A DNA stretch of 64,000 bases from Nostoc sphaeroides (GTDB lineage: Bacteria > Cyanobacteriota > Cyanobacteriia > Cyanobacteriales > Nostocaceae), in the NCBI RefSeq assembly GCF_003443655.1, contig NZ_CP031941.1, forward strand, positions 2,289,501 to 2,353,500. Direction: 5' to 3'. This document shows, in pieces, positions 25,303 through 33,464 of this stretch (its first letter is position 1; each line of letters begins with the position of its first letter). Made by a program: the position numbers and the translations under genes. The notes under the pieces are model-generated. The model made no database searches. It saw nothing but the letters and a program-made list of their open reading frames with translations, and was not told the DNA's origin.

Positions 25303-26874
25303 TCAAAGCCAGTTCTGCAATGACTCAAACCGAGCAAATTCCGATTCTAGCTGCCATTGAATCCGCGCGCGATCGCTCTTTTGCAAAAAAGCACTGCACT
25401 CTTGAGAAACAGAGGTTTCACCAGGGGTATCGCTTGCACAAGCTGAAACCATTGCCTTAAACTCAGGCGACTTCCAGAGACTATTTCCCACAGCGAAACT
25501 ATATTCTAAGCCATTGCGAGCCAGTCGCTTGAGGTCTTTATATCCCAGCCCATATCTCGTTGCTGCTAACAAATACTCATGACTCAAATCGATGCGGGAA
25601 ATGCCTTCATCATCAGAAGCAAGGGTCATTGGTACTCCAGCCTTCCAATACTCCCTAAAAGGATGCTGATCTCCCTGGACATTTAAAATAACCTCATTAC
25701 TGGTCAGGCAGATTTCGACTAACACGCCGCGTCGCCGCATTTGCTCCATCAACTCGAAGGGACGCTCCTCAAAAAAAATACCCACACCATGTCCGATGCG
25801 AGATGCCTGTGCCACTTCTACAGCTTGCCGAATATGAAAACGTAAATCCTCCGTTGGAACCAACCCCAGAGTTAACTCTCCGGCATGGAGCGCGACCTTG
25901 ACATTGGGATATTGGCGTTTTAAAAATTGCAGCATTTGCATTTGCAGGGTGTAGTCGCGCAGTGCAATTGGGTTGTCTTCTGGGGCGACGAGATTGATGC
26001 CAACTACCCGCGAATCCGATGAATCTAGTGCAAAGGCATAAGCTAACTGAGCAAACACTTCAACGGGCGACTTTGTTCTTGTCGTTTGCTGCAAATAGCT
26101 CACTTTCACTGCACATCCAGGCTGTGCCGATGGAGTGCCGCAACCGAGTGTTTTCGAGACTTCGCGCTCCAACTCTGTAAATTGCTGGCTGCCAAGTGTC
26201 ACTAGCTTGGTTAATCCTCGTTTGAGCAATTGACGGTGCATTTGAGCAAAATCTTTATTCCAACCAACTTCACGCCCTAGCTGTCGAACCTCACTGCCCT
26301 GAACGGTAAGCATTAACTCTAGATAGGTAATATGCTGCGAAGCTGCCCGATTTGCTACTGACGCAACCATATCATCCCGACGGCTCGTAGAGTCTGATAT
26401 TGTCCCAAAACCACTAAAAGCCTCAAAAAATTGGTCGTGCCCAGATTTTCCAGCAAATGGGAGGTTACGAGTAGACCAACGATTTATTAGGGAATCATAA
26501 ACAGATGTTCGGTTTAACAATTCTGAGGCGGGAAAATAGCTACTGTCCTGACCGCAAGCTTTTGGTTCAACTAAAGCCCCCGCCTGTGGATTCACACAAT
26601 ACCCATCGGTGGCAGCCCACTCCAGATATTTTTCTGCATATACAGCCCCGCTTAGATGACTGTGGATATCTCCTCCCTTCGGCATTCGCTGTACAAATGC
26701 TCGTAAAGCGGCTGGCTGGGCGCGATGGGCTTCAAACCAACTAGCAGTTTCAGCTTCACTCCCAGTCGAGGACTGCTGCGAATTAGATGGGACTTGGGCT
26801 ACTACACTGAAGATAAAACAGCTAGAACTCGTTAATACTCCTAAAAACAAAGATAAACGCGCTCGTCTATGCAT
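25303..26874 (-). CDS. Secreted adenosine deaminase-like metallohydrolase
   Basis: 523 residues, with a signal peptide at 1-27. The zinc-hydrolase ligands of the adenosine deaminase superfamily are in place: GGDIHSHLSGAV (H71, H73), VALHAGE (metal His and catalytic Glu), IGHGVGIFF (catalytic His) and LASDDEGISR (metal Asp pair). An insert at about 80-150 and the overall length are like secreted ADGF-type adenosine deaminases. Two Cys-containing loops (CGTPSAQPGC and near the C-terminus) suit an oxidising compartment. Expected reaction: adenosine to inosine plus ammonia in the periplasm or outside. Substrate range is inferred. Confidence 0.87.
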   Translation of the reverse strand: MHRRARLSLFLGVLTSSSCFIFSVVAQVPSNSQQSSTGSEAETASWFEAHRAQPAALRAFVQRMPKGGDIHSHLSGAVYAEKYLEWAATDGYCVNPQAGALVEPKACGQDSSYFPASELLNRTSVYDSLINRWSTRNLPFAGKSGHDQFFEAFSGFGTISDSTSRRDDMVASVANRAASQHITYLELMLTVQGSEVRQLGREVGWNKDFAQMHRQLLKRGLTKLVTLGSQQFTELEREVSKTLGCGTPSAQPGCAVKVSYLQQTTRTKSPVEVFAQLAYAFALDSSDSRVVGINLVAPEDNPIALRDYTLQMQMLQFLKRQYPNVKVALHAGELTLGLVPTEDLRFHIRQAVEVAQASRIGHGVGIFFEERPFELMEQMRRRGVLVEICLTSNEVILNVQGDQHPFREYWKAGVPMTLASDDEGISRIDLSHEYLLAATRYGLGYKDLKRLARNGLEYSFAVGNSLWKSPEFKAMVSACASDTPGETSVSQECSAFLQKSDRARIQWQLESEFARFESLQNWL

Positions 26875-27210
26875 ATAGATTTATTTTTTTGTAAAACATG
26901 GCCAGAATTATCTGAGTTCTCATGCTGTTCAAAACCATCAACTATCAATCTTTATAAGCTAGATAAACTATAGCCTAAGATAGATACGTATTAATAAATT
27001 TTATTATCTGCTCAATAAATCGGGGCAACCTACCTAGTTCAGCGCGATCGCATATTGTAATATGCATAATTCAAATAACTTGTATGGTTTATTACTACAG
27101 GTGTTTTAATGCAGGATTTAATAAAATTAATAATATTTTTGACTTTCCCTGAAAAATAAGTAAGTATTAACACTACTGATCCTGAAACGCAGTGATTATA
27201 GTGATGGAAG
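26875..27210. other. AT-rich intergenic region, nothing recognised
   Basis: 336 bp between divergent genes. One HIP1 site lies at about 27043. No inverted repeats or gene remnants were recognised; promoters for both flanking genes are expected here. Confidence 0.4.
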
Positions 27211-28305
27211 ATGAAACGTTCAAATCGTCTTGCTTGGATAGGAGCGATCGCACTCGCTGCGATCGTTTTACTTAGTTTATTTGCGGCTCCTAATAATACT
27301 AAAATCAACATTGGCTCTACTTATAATCGCGCCTCCGATGGCTATGGTGCTTGGTATGCTTTTATGCAACAGCAGGGAATTTCTATCAAGCGCTGGCAAA
27401 AGCCTTTTAGTGATATTCAGCCAGATAACAACCCTGTTACCTTCCTACAGGTAAGCAGCGATCCAAGGGAAACGACACTGGATAGTCAAAAGCGTGAATG
27501 GGTAGAAAAAGGGAATACTTTGGTAATTTTGGGTGCGGGGGCGCGGGTTACAGAGGCGCAGTTTAGCACTATGCAAAAATCCCCCAAAGGTGATATTAAA
27601 ATTGATACACGTAGACGATATAAAAAAGCTAACTCTAAGCAAGTTGATTTAGGCGATCGCTTCGGTGCTGTTGTCTGGGAAGAAAATTACAAAAAGGGAA
27701 AGGTAATTTTTTCTACCACTCCTTATTTAGCCGCCAACGCCTACCAAGATTATTTAAGTAATTTCAAGTATCTAGCCAGTTTGGTTACTGAAAAAAATAA
27801 CACAGTATTTGTTGATGAATACATCCACGGCTATAAAGATGCCGATATCAGAAAGAAAGAAAGCGAAGCAGATTTATCTAGTTTTTTTGCTAAAACTCCT
27901 GTATTTCCAATATTAGTACAAGTCAGTATCCTGCTATTAGTGCTAATTTGGGCGCAGAATCGCCGCTTTGGCAAACCAGTAGCTTTAGATACACCAGTTG
28001 TAGATAACAGCGAAGCATACATCCAAGCTTTAGCCGGAGTCTTGCAGAAAGCTGATACCGCCGACTTTGTTGTAGAGATGGTGGGTAAACAAGAACAACT
28101 ACAACTCCAAAAAGCCTTGGGATTAGGGCAAATACCTTTAGAACCTGAAGCCTTGATCAACTTCTGGATAGAAAAAACAGGCGCAAGTGCAGCAGAACTA
28201 GATGCAGTTTTAAAGCTACAATCTCGCAAACAGCCCATCAGTGAACAAGAACTGTTAAGCTGGTTGGGGAAATGGGGAAAGATTAGATTAATTCGTAATT
28301 CGTAA
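27211..28305 (+). CDS. DUF4350-domain membrane protein
   Basis: 364 residues: a TM helix at about 8-26, an extracytoplasmic DUF4350-like domain (IGSTYNRASDGYGAWYAFMQQQGISIKRWQKPF, later NTLVILGAG and VFVDEYIHGY), a second TM at about 229-248 (PILVQVSILLLVLIW) and a cytoplasmic tail starting NRRFGKPV. Such proteins are encoded with MoxR ATPases and DUF58 proteins, and the MoxR gene follows here after 246 bp. It is probably part of a membrane complex acted on by MoxR. The biochemical role is unknown. Confidence 0.82.
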   Translation: MKRSNRLAWIGAIALAAIVLLSLFAAPNNTKINIGSTYNRASDGYGAWYAFMQQQGISIKRWQKPFSDIQPDNNPVTFLQVSSDPRETTLDSQKREWVEKGNTLVILGAGARVTEAQFSTMQKSPKGDIKIDTRRRYKKANSKQVDLGDRFGAVVWEENYKKGKVIFSTTPYLAANAYQDYLSNFKYLASLVTEKNNTVFVDEYIHGYKDADIRKKESEADLSSFFAKTPVFPILVQVSILLLVLIWAQNRRFGKPVALDTPVVDNSEAYIQALAGVLQKADTADFVVEMVGKQEQLQLQKALGLGQIPLEPEALINFWIEKTGASAAELDAVLKLQSRKQPISEQELLSWLGKWGKIRLIRNS

Positions 28306-28411
28306 TACTTCGGCTCCCTTCGGCTTACCTCGGCTTACCTCGGCTTCGCTCGGCACAAGTCGCTCAGGGCAAGACGCTCAGTACAAGTTCGTAATTCGTA
28401 ATTATTTTTTT

Positions 28412-28531
28412 GGGACTTCCAAATAAAAAATATCCCCAAACTGACCTAAAAATTCTCTCTATTTCTCCTCTCTCTGTGTTCTCTGCGTCTCTGTGGTTCG
28501 TTTATTTGGATAATTTGTTTCTTGGAAATAT
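28412..28531. mobile_element. MITE, family A copy 3 (degenerate right end)
   Basis: The left end GGGACTTCCAAATAAAAAATATCC is clear. The right end TTGGATAATTTGTTTCTTGGAAATATC has lost the last bases of the family repeat. The interior is the CTCTGTGTTCTCTGCG passenger. It lies 20 bp before the MoxR start, so it probably forms part of that gene's leader. The 105 bp before it are dispersed-repeat DNA (GTAATTCGTAAT and CGGCTTACCT words). Confidence 0.6.
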
Positions 28532-28551
28532 CTTTGTAATTATTAAAAAAT

Positions 28552-29502
28552 ATGAGCGAAACTCATCCTATTTTAATTCGCCTTGGTCAAGGTCTTAATC
28601 AAGTAATTGTCGGACAATCTAGCCTAATACAACAACTTTTAGTAGCACTGCTAGCGGGTGGGCACGTAATTTTAGAAGGAGTACCGGGGACTGGTAAAAC
28701 TCTGCTAGTAAAAGTGTTAGCGCAGTTAATCCAAGGGGAATTTCGCCGGATTCAACTAACACCAGATGTTTTACCTTCAGATATTACTGGGACAAATATT
28801 TTTGACTTGAATAGCCGCAATTTCACTTTGAAAAAAGGGCCAATATTTACCGAAGTGCTGCTAGCAGACGAAATCAACCGCACTCCTCCAAAGACACAAG
28901 CGGCGCTATTAGAAGCGATGGAAGAGATGCAGGTAACATTGGATGGTGAAAGTTTGCCCTTACCAGATTTATTTTGGGTGATTGCGACGCAAAACCCCCT
29001 GGAATTTGAGGGGACTTATCCCTTACCAGAAGCGCAGTTAGACAGATTTTTATTTAAACTGGTGGTAGATTACCCAGATCAAGCTGCCGAAAAGCAAATG
29101 TTACTGAATCGTCAGGCGGGTTTTGCAGCACGGCGTATGGATATTAGCCGTTTGAAACCAATCGCAACAGTAGCCGACATTTTGCAAGCACGACAAGCAG
29201 TCAAAGAGGTTAAAGTATCAGAAGCGATCGTTGATTATTTGTTGGCGTTGGTGAGAATATCGCGTCAATATCCTGATTTAACTTTGGGTGCATCGCCTCG
29301 CGCCGCCGGTGCTTGGTTGCAGACATCTCAAGCCCTAGCGTGGTTGGCTGGAAGAGATTTTGTCACACCAGATGATGTTAAAGCAGTTGCATCGCCGCTT
29401 TTACGTCATCGCCTCATTTTGAAACCAGAAGCAATGCTGGATGGTTTACAAATGGATGCGGTAATTGCGTCGGTAATTAATCAAGTAGCAGTTCCAAGAT
29501 GA
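28552..29502 (+). CDS. MoxR-family AAA+ ATPase
   Basis: 316 residues. Walker A GVPGTGKTLL (about 43-52), Walker B VLLADEINRTPPKTQAALLEAMEE, sensor 1 IATQNPLEFEGTYPLPEAQLDRF and sensor 2 GASPRAAGAWL are all intact. It ends with the usual lid domain. MoxR proteins act as chaperones for metal or VWA-containing complexes. DUF4350 lies upstream, but the DUF58 gene that commonly follows moxR is missing; instead there is 1.1 kb of decayed DNA. Confidence 0.93.
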   Translation: MSETHPILIRLGQGLNQVIVGQSSLIQQLLVALLAGGHVILEGVPGTGKTLLVKVLAQLIQGEFRRIQLTPDVLPSDITGTNIFDLNSRNFTLKKGPIFTEVLLADEINRTPPKTQAALLEAMEEMQVTLDGESLPLPDLFWVIATQNPLEFEGTYPLPEAQLDRFLFKLVVDYPDQAAEKQMLLNRQAGFAARRMDISRLKPIATVADILQARQAVKEVKVSEAIVDYLLALVRISRQYPDLTLGASPRAAGAWLQTSQALAWLAGRDFVTPDDVKAVASPLLRHRLILKPEAMLDGLQMDAVIASVINQVAVPR

Positions 29503-29766
29503 AAAAATCTTTGTCAGGCTATACTAGTAAAATTAAATTGGCGGTTATAAACCGTGTCTATACAGGCAAAACTCGCCTTAAAAACCTTAATTTTCCTTAC
29601 CTGTTTGTGTAGCCGCAAATTTTATTCGCTGGGGCTTAAGTTCACGGCAACCCGCCATACCTTGCATGAGATAATGCGATCGCGTTTGGTTACATCGAAA
29701 TATTAGAAGTAATAAAAGGAGTAAAGCAATGATTTAGAATCAACTTATAGGTAAACTGATATTAAT

Positions 29767-29856
29767 ATCATTGACCACGACCGTTTATTTAAAGAACTGA
29801 TTGCAAAATTTTTTATAGAACTTTTAGAATTAATCCTGCGATGCCTACGGCGGTAA
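29767..29856 (+). pseudogene. N-terminal remnant of a DUF4351/Rpn-type protein
   Basis: A short open frame encodes IIDHDRLFKELIAKFFIELL followed by ELIL and then runs into the dispersed repeat GCGATGCCTACGGCGG and a stop. The block .DHDRLFKEL...FF.EF.EL is the usual beginning of cyanobacterial DUF4351/Rpn-like PD-(D/E)xK proteins of 250-300 residues. The start codon is lost (ATC or ATT in its place). The rest of 29503-30638 has no gene. Confidence 0.5.
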
Positions 29857-29880
29857 ACTACGTACATAGGGGTTGCTATA

Positions 29881-30218
29881 GGGGCACAGCAATGCTTATT
29901 GGTGTCAACTTAACGTGAAAACGATGTCGCGCAAGGAACTTCAGTTCCTTGGCTTTTAGCTAAGGAATTGTGTAAAAATAACTTGAACACTTTTTATGTG
30001 AAAGCTAGAATCACAAGCTATTTAAGATAAAATTTGTACAACTTATTTTTACATAATGCCTAAAGTAATATGAAGATTACTAAATATCCCCCAAAATGTT
30101 GAGTCTACTTCAGTAGACTTTAGCTATTAGCCAGAGAATTCATTCTCTGGCGGGCGTGGAAGCCAACAGATAAGCGATTTTTAGCTTAAGTTGACACCTA
30201 TGAGCAATGCTGTGCCCT
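29881..30218. mobile_element. MITE-like element, family D copy 1
   Basis: A 338-bp element. The ends GGGGCACAGCAATGC and its complement are followed inward by GGTGTCAACTTAA in mirror orientation (about 28 of 33 bases match). TA flanks both sides. The interior has three hairpins, for example AGTCTACTTCAGTAGACT and CAGAGAATTCATTCTCTG. It has no coding capacity. Confidence 0.7.
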
Positions 30219-30638
30219 TACTAGCGATCGCGGTAGATGTGCGATCGCTAAAATATAATGCCGATGCATATATCGCCAATGATCAACAACCAACACAGAT
30301 AACTAATTTGAATATGCCCTTACTCATCACACCTACAAGCTAATATCCAAAATTTTGCTCTCATGACTAAATCTTATTGCCAGAATCAATAAATCTGCAA
30401 ACTAAATTTACAGGATTTCGCAATCATACCCAGAAATATACAGCTATTTTCAGGTAAATAGACCACTCTGTAAAGGCACAGCAATCCTGTGCCCCTACCC
30501 TGAAGGTATTTTTTAATTGGAAAGCCCCACACTTTAGGCATTTGGAAAGTAGGCCAAAAGGAAGCTCAAACTAACTGCCTCCACAAGTTATAAAGTATGT
30601 GTAGATAAGACAGCAAGGATGTTGAGGAAAAAATCTCT
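30219..30638. other. Intergenic region upstream of the YbjN gene
   Basis: It contains two HIP1 sites near 30223-30247 and a small palindrome GGCACAGCAATCCTGTGCC at about 30476-30494. No gene is supported. GAGGA lies before the ATG at 30639. Confidence 0.4.
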
Positions 30639-31118
30639 ATGACAAGCTACCAAGAAACCATACCTAGTAACGAATCGATTAATGAGCTAATCGCCGAGAC
30701 GGCAAGCATTAACCATGTAGAGGTAATTGAGAATGTCATCGATTCCTTAGAACAAGATGACAGTGCGATGGTTAGCCACACTCCAGAGGGTGGTTATCTC
30801 TGGAAGTTTAAGTATGGAAGTGTGCAAGTATTTGTCCAACTCAACGGGACAACCGATGAAGACACCATAACGGTTTGGTCTACGGTGCTAAATTTACCTG
30901 CCAAAGATGAACCTAAGTTGATGCGATATCTTTTGGAGTTAAACTGCTCTAGTACTTTTGAAGCGCGTTTCGGTATTATTGAAAACCGAGTGGTTGTGAT
31001 ATCAACACGTACCTTAGCTGAGTTATCTCCTGGCGAAGTATCTCGACTCATTACCATTGTGGCAACGATCGCTGATAATAACGATGAAGCTTTACAAACT
31101 GAATTTGGTGCGAGTTAA
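30639..31118 (+). CDS. YbjN domain-containing protein
   Basis: 159 residues, with a good ribosome-binding site (GAGGA). The domain resembles the type III secretion chaperone-like YbjN fold: WKFKYGSVQVFVQLNGTTDEDTITVWSTVLNLP, then LMRYLLELNCSSTFEARFGIIENRVVVISTRTLAELSPGEV. It is cytosolic, with no signal or TM segment. YbjN proteins are linked to stress and motility phenotypes in E. coli, but the molecular role is unknown. Confidence 0.82.
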   Translation: MTSYQETIPSNESINELIAETASINHVEVIENVIDSLEQDDSAMVSHTPEGGYLWKFKYGSVQVFVQLNGTTDEDTITVWSTVLNLPAKDEPKLMRYLLELNCSSTFEARFGIIENRVVVISTRTLAELSPGEVSRLITIVATIADNNDEALQTEFGAS

Positions 31119-31171
31119 AGAATTTTGGATTTTGGAATTTTGGATTTTGGATTGGGCTATTGCTGCATCGG

Positions 31172-31897
31172 ATGCATAGCAATCAGGTTTGGCGACTAAT
31201 TCCTTTGCTAGAGGCGACTGGCAATGTGCAGATGGCGATTGACCGATGGTTGCTAGAACAGCACCAGTCTGGAAAGCACCCGCCAACTCTGCGCTTTTAT
31301 ACTTGGTCGCCACCTGCCATTTCTCTCGGCTATCATCAACGCCAATACCCTGAATATTGGCAACATTTAACTTGGCAAGGACAAAAACTAGATTTAGTGC
31401 GGCGTCCGACTGGTGGACGGGCTGTGTTACACCAAGGTGATTTAACTTACGCTGTAGTCACATCTGGACTTACGGGTAGTCGCCTTCAGGTGTACGAAAA
31501 AATTTGTGAGTTTTTGATTCAAGGGTGGCGATCGCTCGGCGTAGAATTACATTACGGTACGGCTGGGCGAAGTTACATCCACAATCCTAACTGTTTTGGC
31601 ACCGCTACCAGTGCAGATTTAGTTTTGCCAGATGCTAGCAAACTCATTGGTAGCGCTCAATTGCGACGTGGTGGGGTAATTTTGCAACATGGTTCCATTC
31701 GTTTGCAACCCGATTCTGAACTGTTTACTCAAGTATTTGGTGCAGAATCTTTTACGACTGTACAACTGCCTCAAAGTCTGAGTGTAGAAAAGATTATTGC
31801 AGCTTTAGTTGCCGCAGCTAGTGATTGTTTTGATATGCAGATAGAGTTGCAACCCCTCTCACAATCTGAGTGGGAGAAAATTTTGGCAACAACGTAG
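31172..31897 (+). CDS. LipM-like octanoyltransferase / lipoate-protein ligase A family
   Basis: 241 residues from the ATG at 31172; a TTG four codons earlier is possible. Family marks are LRFYTWSPPAISLGYHQ, the RRPTGGRAVLH loop, a Cys in NPNCFGT (the position of the LipM acyl-thioester Cys), and KLIGSAQLRRGGVILQHGSI. This order fits LipM-type octanoyl-ACP:protein transferases better than LplA ligases, because the C-terminal LplA accessory domain is absent. It would supply octanoylated proteins to lipoyl synthase, whose gene lies at 61555 in this window. Confidence 0.85.
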   Translation: MHSNQVWRLIPLLEATGNVQMAIDRWLLEQHQSGKHPPTLRFYTWSPPAISLGYHQRQYPEYWQHLTWQGQKLDLVRRPTGGRAVLHQGDLTYAVVTSGLTGSRLQVYEKICEFLIQGWRSLGVELHYGTAGRSYIHNPNCFGTATSADLVLPDASKLIGSAQLRRGGVILQHGSIRLQPDSELFTQVFGAESFTTVQLPQSLSVEKIIAALVAAASDCFDMQIELQPLSQSEWEKILATT

Positions 31898-31956
31898 GGT
31901 GTGTTAGCGACAGCGTAATACCATTTCACTTTAATAATGATACAAAAAAGCTGGTA

Positions 31957-32307
31957 GGGGCAAGGCGCAATGCCCATAGGTGTCAACTTAACGTAAAAGC
32001 TATGTCTCGCAAGGAACTTCAGTTCCAATACAGTTCAGTTAAGCATTTATACTCTTTCTTCTCTCTGTGTTCTCTGCGCCTCTGCGGTTCGTAAAACAAG
32101 AGTTTTGGCCTTAACCCAAGCGTATTGACTTCAGTTCCTTCCTAATAGCGAAACTCATCTGAAGATGACTAAATATGGCCAAAAATCTTTAGTCTACTTT
32201 AGTAGACTTTAGTTATTAGCCTTGAACTTTAGTTCAAGGCGGGTGAGGAAGGCAACAGTCAAGCTATCTGTAGCTTAAGTTGACACCAATGGGCATTGCC
32301 ATGCCCT
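31957..32307. mobile_element. MITE-like element, family D copy 2, carrying a nested element
   Basis: It has the same ends as the copy at 29881 (GGGGCA..GC..ATGC, then GGTGTCAACTTAA) and TA flanks. The hairpins are conserved, but the AAGGAACTTCAGTTCC hairpin is interrupted by a 103-bp family J element (32025-32127) with a 9-bp target duplication. Confidence 0.75.
32025..32127. mobile_element. MITE, family J copy 1, nested with 9-bp target duplication
   Basis: Ends CCAATACAGTTCAGTTAAG and, reversed, CAATACGCTTGGGTTAAG. The 9 bases ACTTCAGTT occur on both sides (32016-32024 and 32128-32136). The interior is the CTCTGTGTTCTCTGCG passenger also found in the family A element at 28412. Its length, 103 bp, equals that of the copy at 48492. 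Confidence 0.8.
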
Positions 32308-32369
32308 TACAATAAATCTATATGATGTATCAGGATTTTCGTGAATTGGTATAACGCACCGAATCAAAT

Positions 32370-32462
32370 AGATATAGGAGTGAAAAAGAATTGTTTTGAC
32401 ATAGCACTGCTACGTCTCTACAAGGGTTCTGGGTAACGCATATTTAATATCTGGAGATGTCT
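32370..32462. mobile_element. MITE, family B copy 2 (ends swapped)
   Basis: 93 bp, related to the element at 6210. The internal part (GCACTGCTACGTCTCTACAA and GCATATTTAAT) runs in the same direction as in copy 1, but the terminal sequences are exchanged: AGATATAGGAGTG is on the left and GGAGATGTCT on the right. Confidence 0.7.
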
Positions 32463-32476
32463 AATTACTGACTCCC

Positions 32477-33103
32477 TTACGAATAATCGCCTGCCACAGG
32501 AGTGAATGCAGGACTCTCCTTTATATATCCTGCTATCACACAATCATCAATCAATTGCAGGACAAACGGCCACAGTTCCGGCGCACCTGTTTCTACTGGC
32601 GCTACCCGTTTCATGACCTGATCGCGCCTAATGCCATGAATGCGCCAAGTCCCGCCCTGAGTTTGTTGATTGTGCAGCAAAGGCTGTATACGGTCTAGGG
32701 CTGCGGCAAACTTGGCGGTAGGTGTTTCCCCTGCTTCAAACTCATCCCAGAGTAAACGCAACTCCCTAGCTTGATCTGCTGGCAAAAGTCCAAATAAGCG
32801 TAACGCTGCTTGTAGTTCTCGTTCTACCTTGCTGTCATTACCCTGCACATCGTAGCAGAAGGTATCACCTGCATCAATTTCTACCAAATCGTGAATTAGC
32901 AGCATTTTGATGGCATGGAATATATCAACACCCTCCGGGGCATATTCTGCTAATGCGATCGCCATCACCCCTAAATGCCAAGAATGTTCTGCACTATTTT
33001 CTCGGCGTGACCCATCAATAAGTAGGGTTTGGCGCATCACCTGTTTCAATTGGTCAATCTCGATGATGAACTGAATTTGTTGAGTCAGCCGATTAATTTG
33101 CAC
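32477..33103 (-). CDS. HD-domain phosphohydrolase (YfbR/HDDC2-like)
   Basis: 208 residues. The metal site is spread as ENSAEHSWHLGVMAIALAEY (first His), MLLIHDLVEIDAGDTFCYD (HD pair plus E and D) and later FAAALDRIQPLLHN (distal Asp). This arrangement is that of HD_3 proteins such as 5'-deoxynucleotidase YfbR. The likely activity is dephosphorylation of nucleoside monophosphates. Cytosolic. It is divergent from the TPR gene, with a 360-bp gap holding an orphan hairpin. Confidence 0.87.
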   Translation of the reverse strand: MQINRLTQQIQFIIEIDQLKQVMRQTLLIDGSRRENSAEHSWHLGVMAIALAEYAPEGVDIFHAIKMLLIHDLVEIDAGDTFCYDVQGNDSKVERELQAALRLFGLLPADQARELRLLWDEFEAGETPTAKFAAALDRIQPLLHNQQTQGGTWRIHGIRRDQVMKRVAPVETGAPELWPFVLQLIDDCVIAGYIKESPAFTPVAGDYS

Positions 33104-33205
33104 CTAGATTTCTGATTGTGAGTCGGGTTGACTGGATTTTTAACTGTAGGCGATTATCTCAGTTATTGCAGCAAACATGCAAGAGATTTTTTCTACATAC
33201 CAATT

Positions 33206-33252
33206 AAAAAGCGCCTGGGAGTGTTGCCGTGTTTCCACCCCAGACGCTTTTT
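33206..33252 (+). terminator. Strong hairpin with flanking A and T runs, orphan terminator or sRNA 3' end
   Basis: Arms AAAAAGCGCCTGGG and CCCAGACGCTTTTT pair with one mismatch around an 18-nt loop; TTTTTATTTTT follows on the + strand and a shorter T-run on the other. It lies upstream of both divergent neighbours, so it ends neither. A possible + strand promoter, TTGACT-18 nt-GATTAT, lies about 80 bp upstream (around 33130-33159). Nothing else is seen in 33104-33464, except that TATAAT at 33420-33425 is a plausible -10 box for the TPR gene. Confidence 0.6.
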
Positions 33253-33464
33253 ATTTTTAACTTGCTCCTCACACAAATAAATAGTATCACTGCTTCTATC
33301 AAAAGGCGAGTATATTGAGTGACACTTTCAAAACTGCACAGCCAATTTAATTTCTGATGCCATTTCAGGCAATTCCTTTCAATGTTGCACTTATAGTGTG
33401 CGAAAGCCACAGAAAATTGTATAATCGACAGCTTATCGATCACAAATTTCCTTTTCTATAGAGA

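Noticed and set aside
33264..33274. GCTCCTCACAC, one base different from the Yfr1 sRNA core ACTCCTCACAC
   Set aside because: The flanking stem and a downstream terminator needed for Yfr1 are missing on that strand.
33204..33443. A 79-codon minus-strand frame between divergent genes
   Set aside because: It ends in the hairpin, has no ribosome-binding site and no recognisable product.
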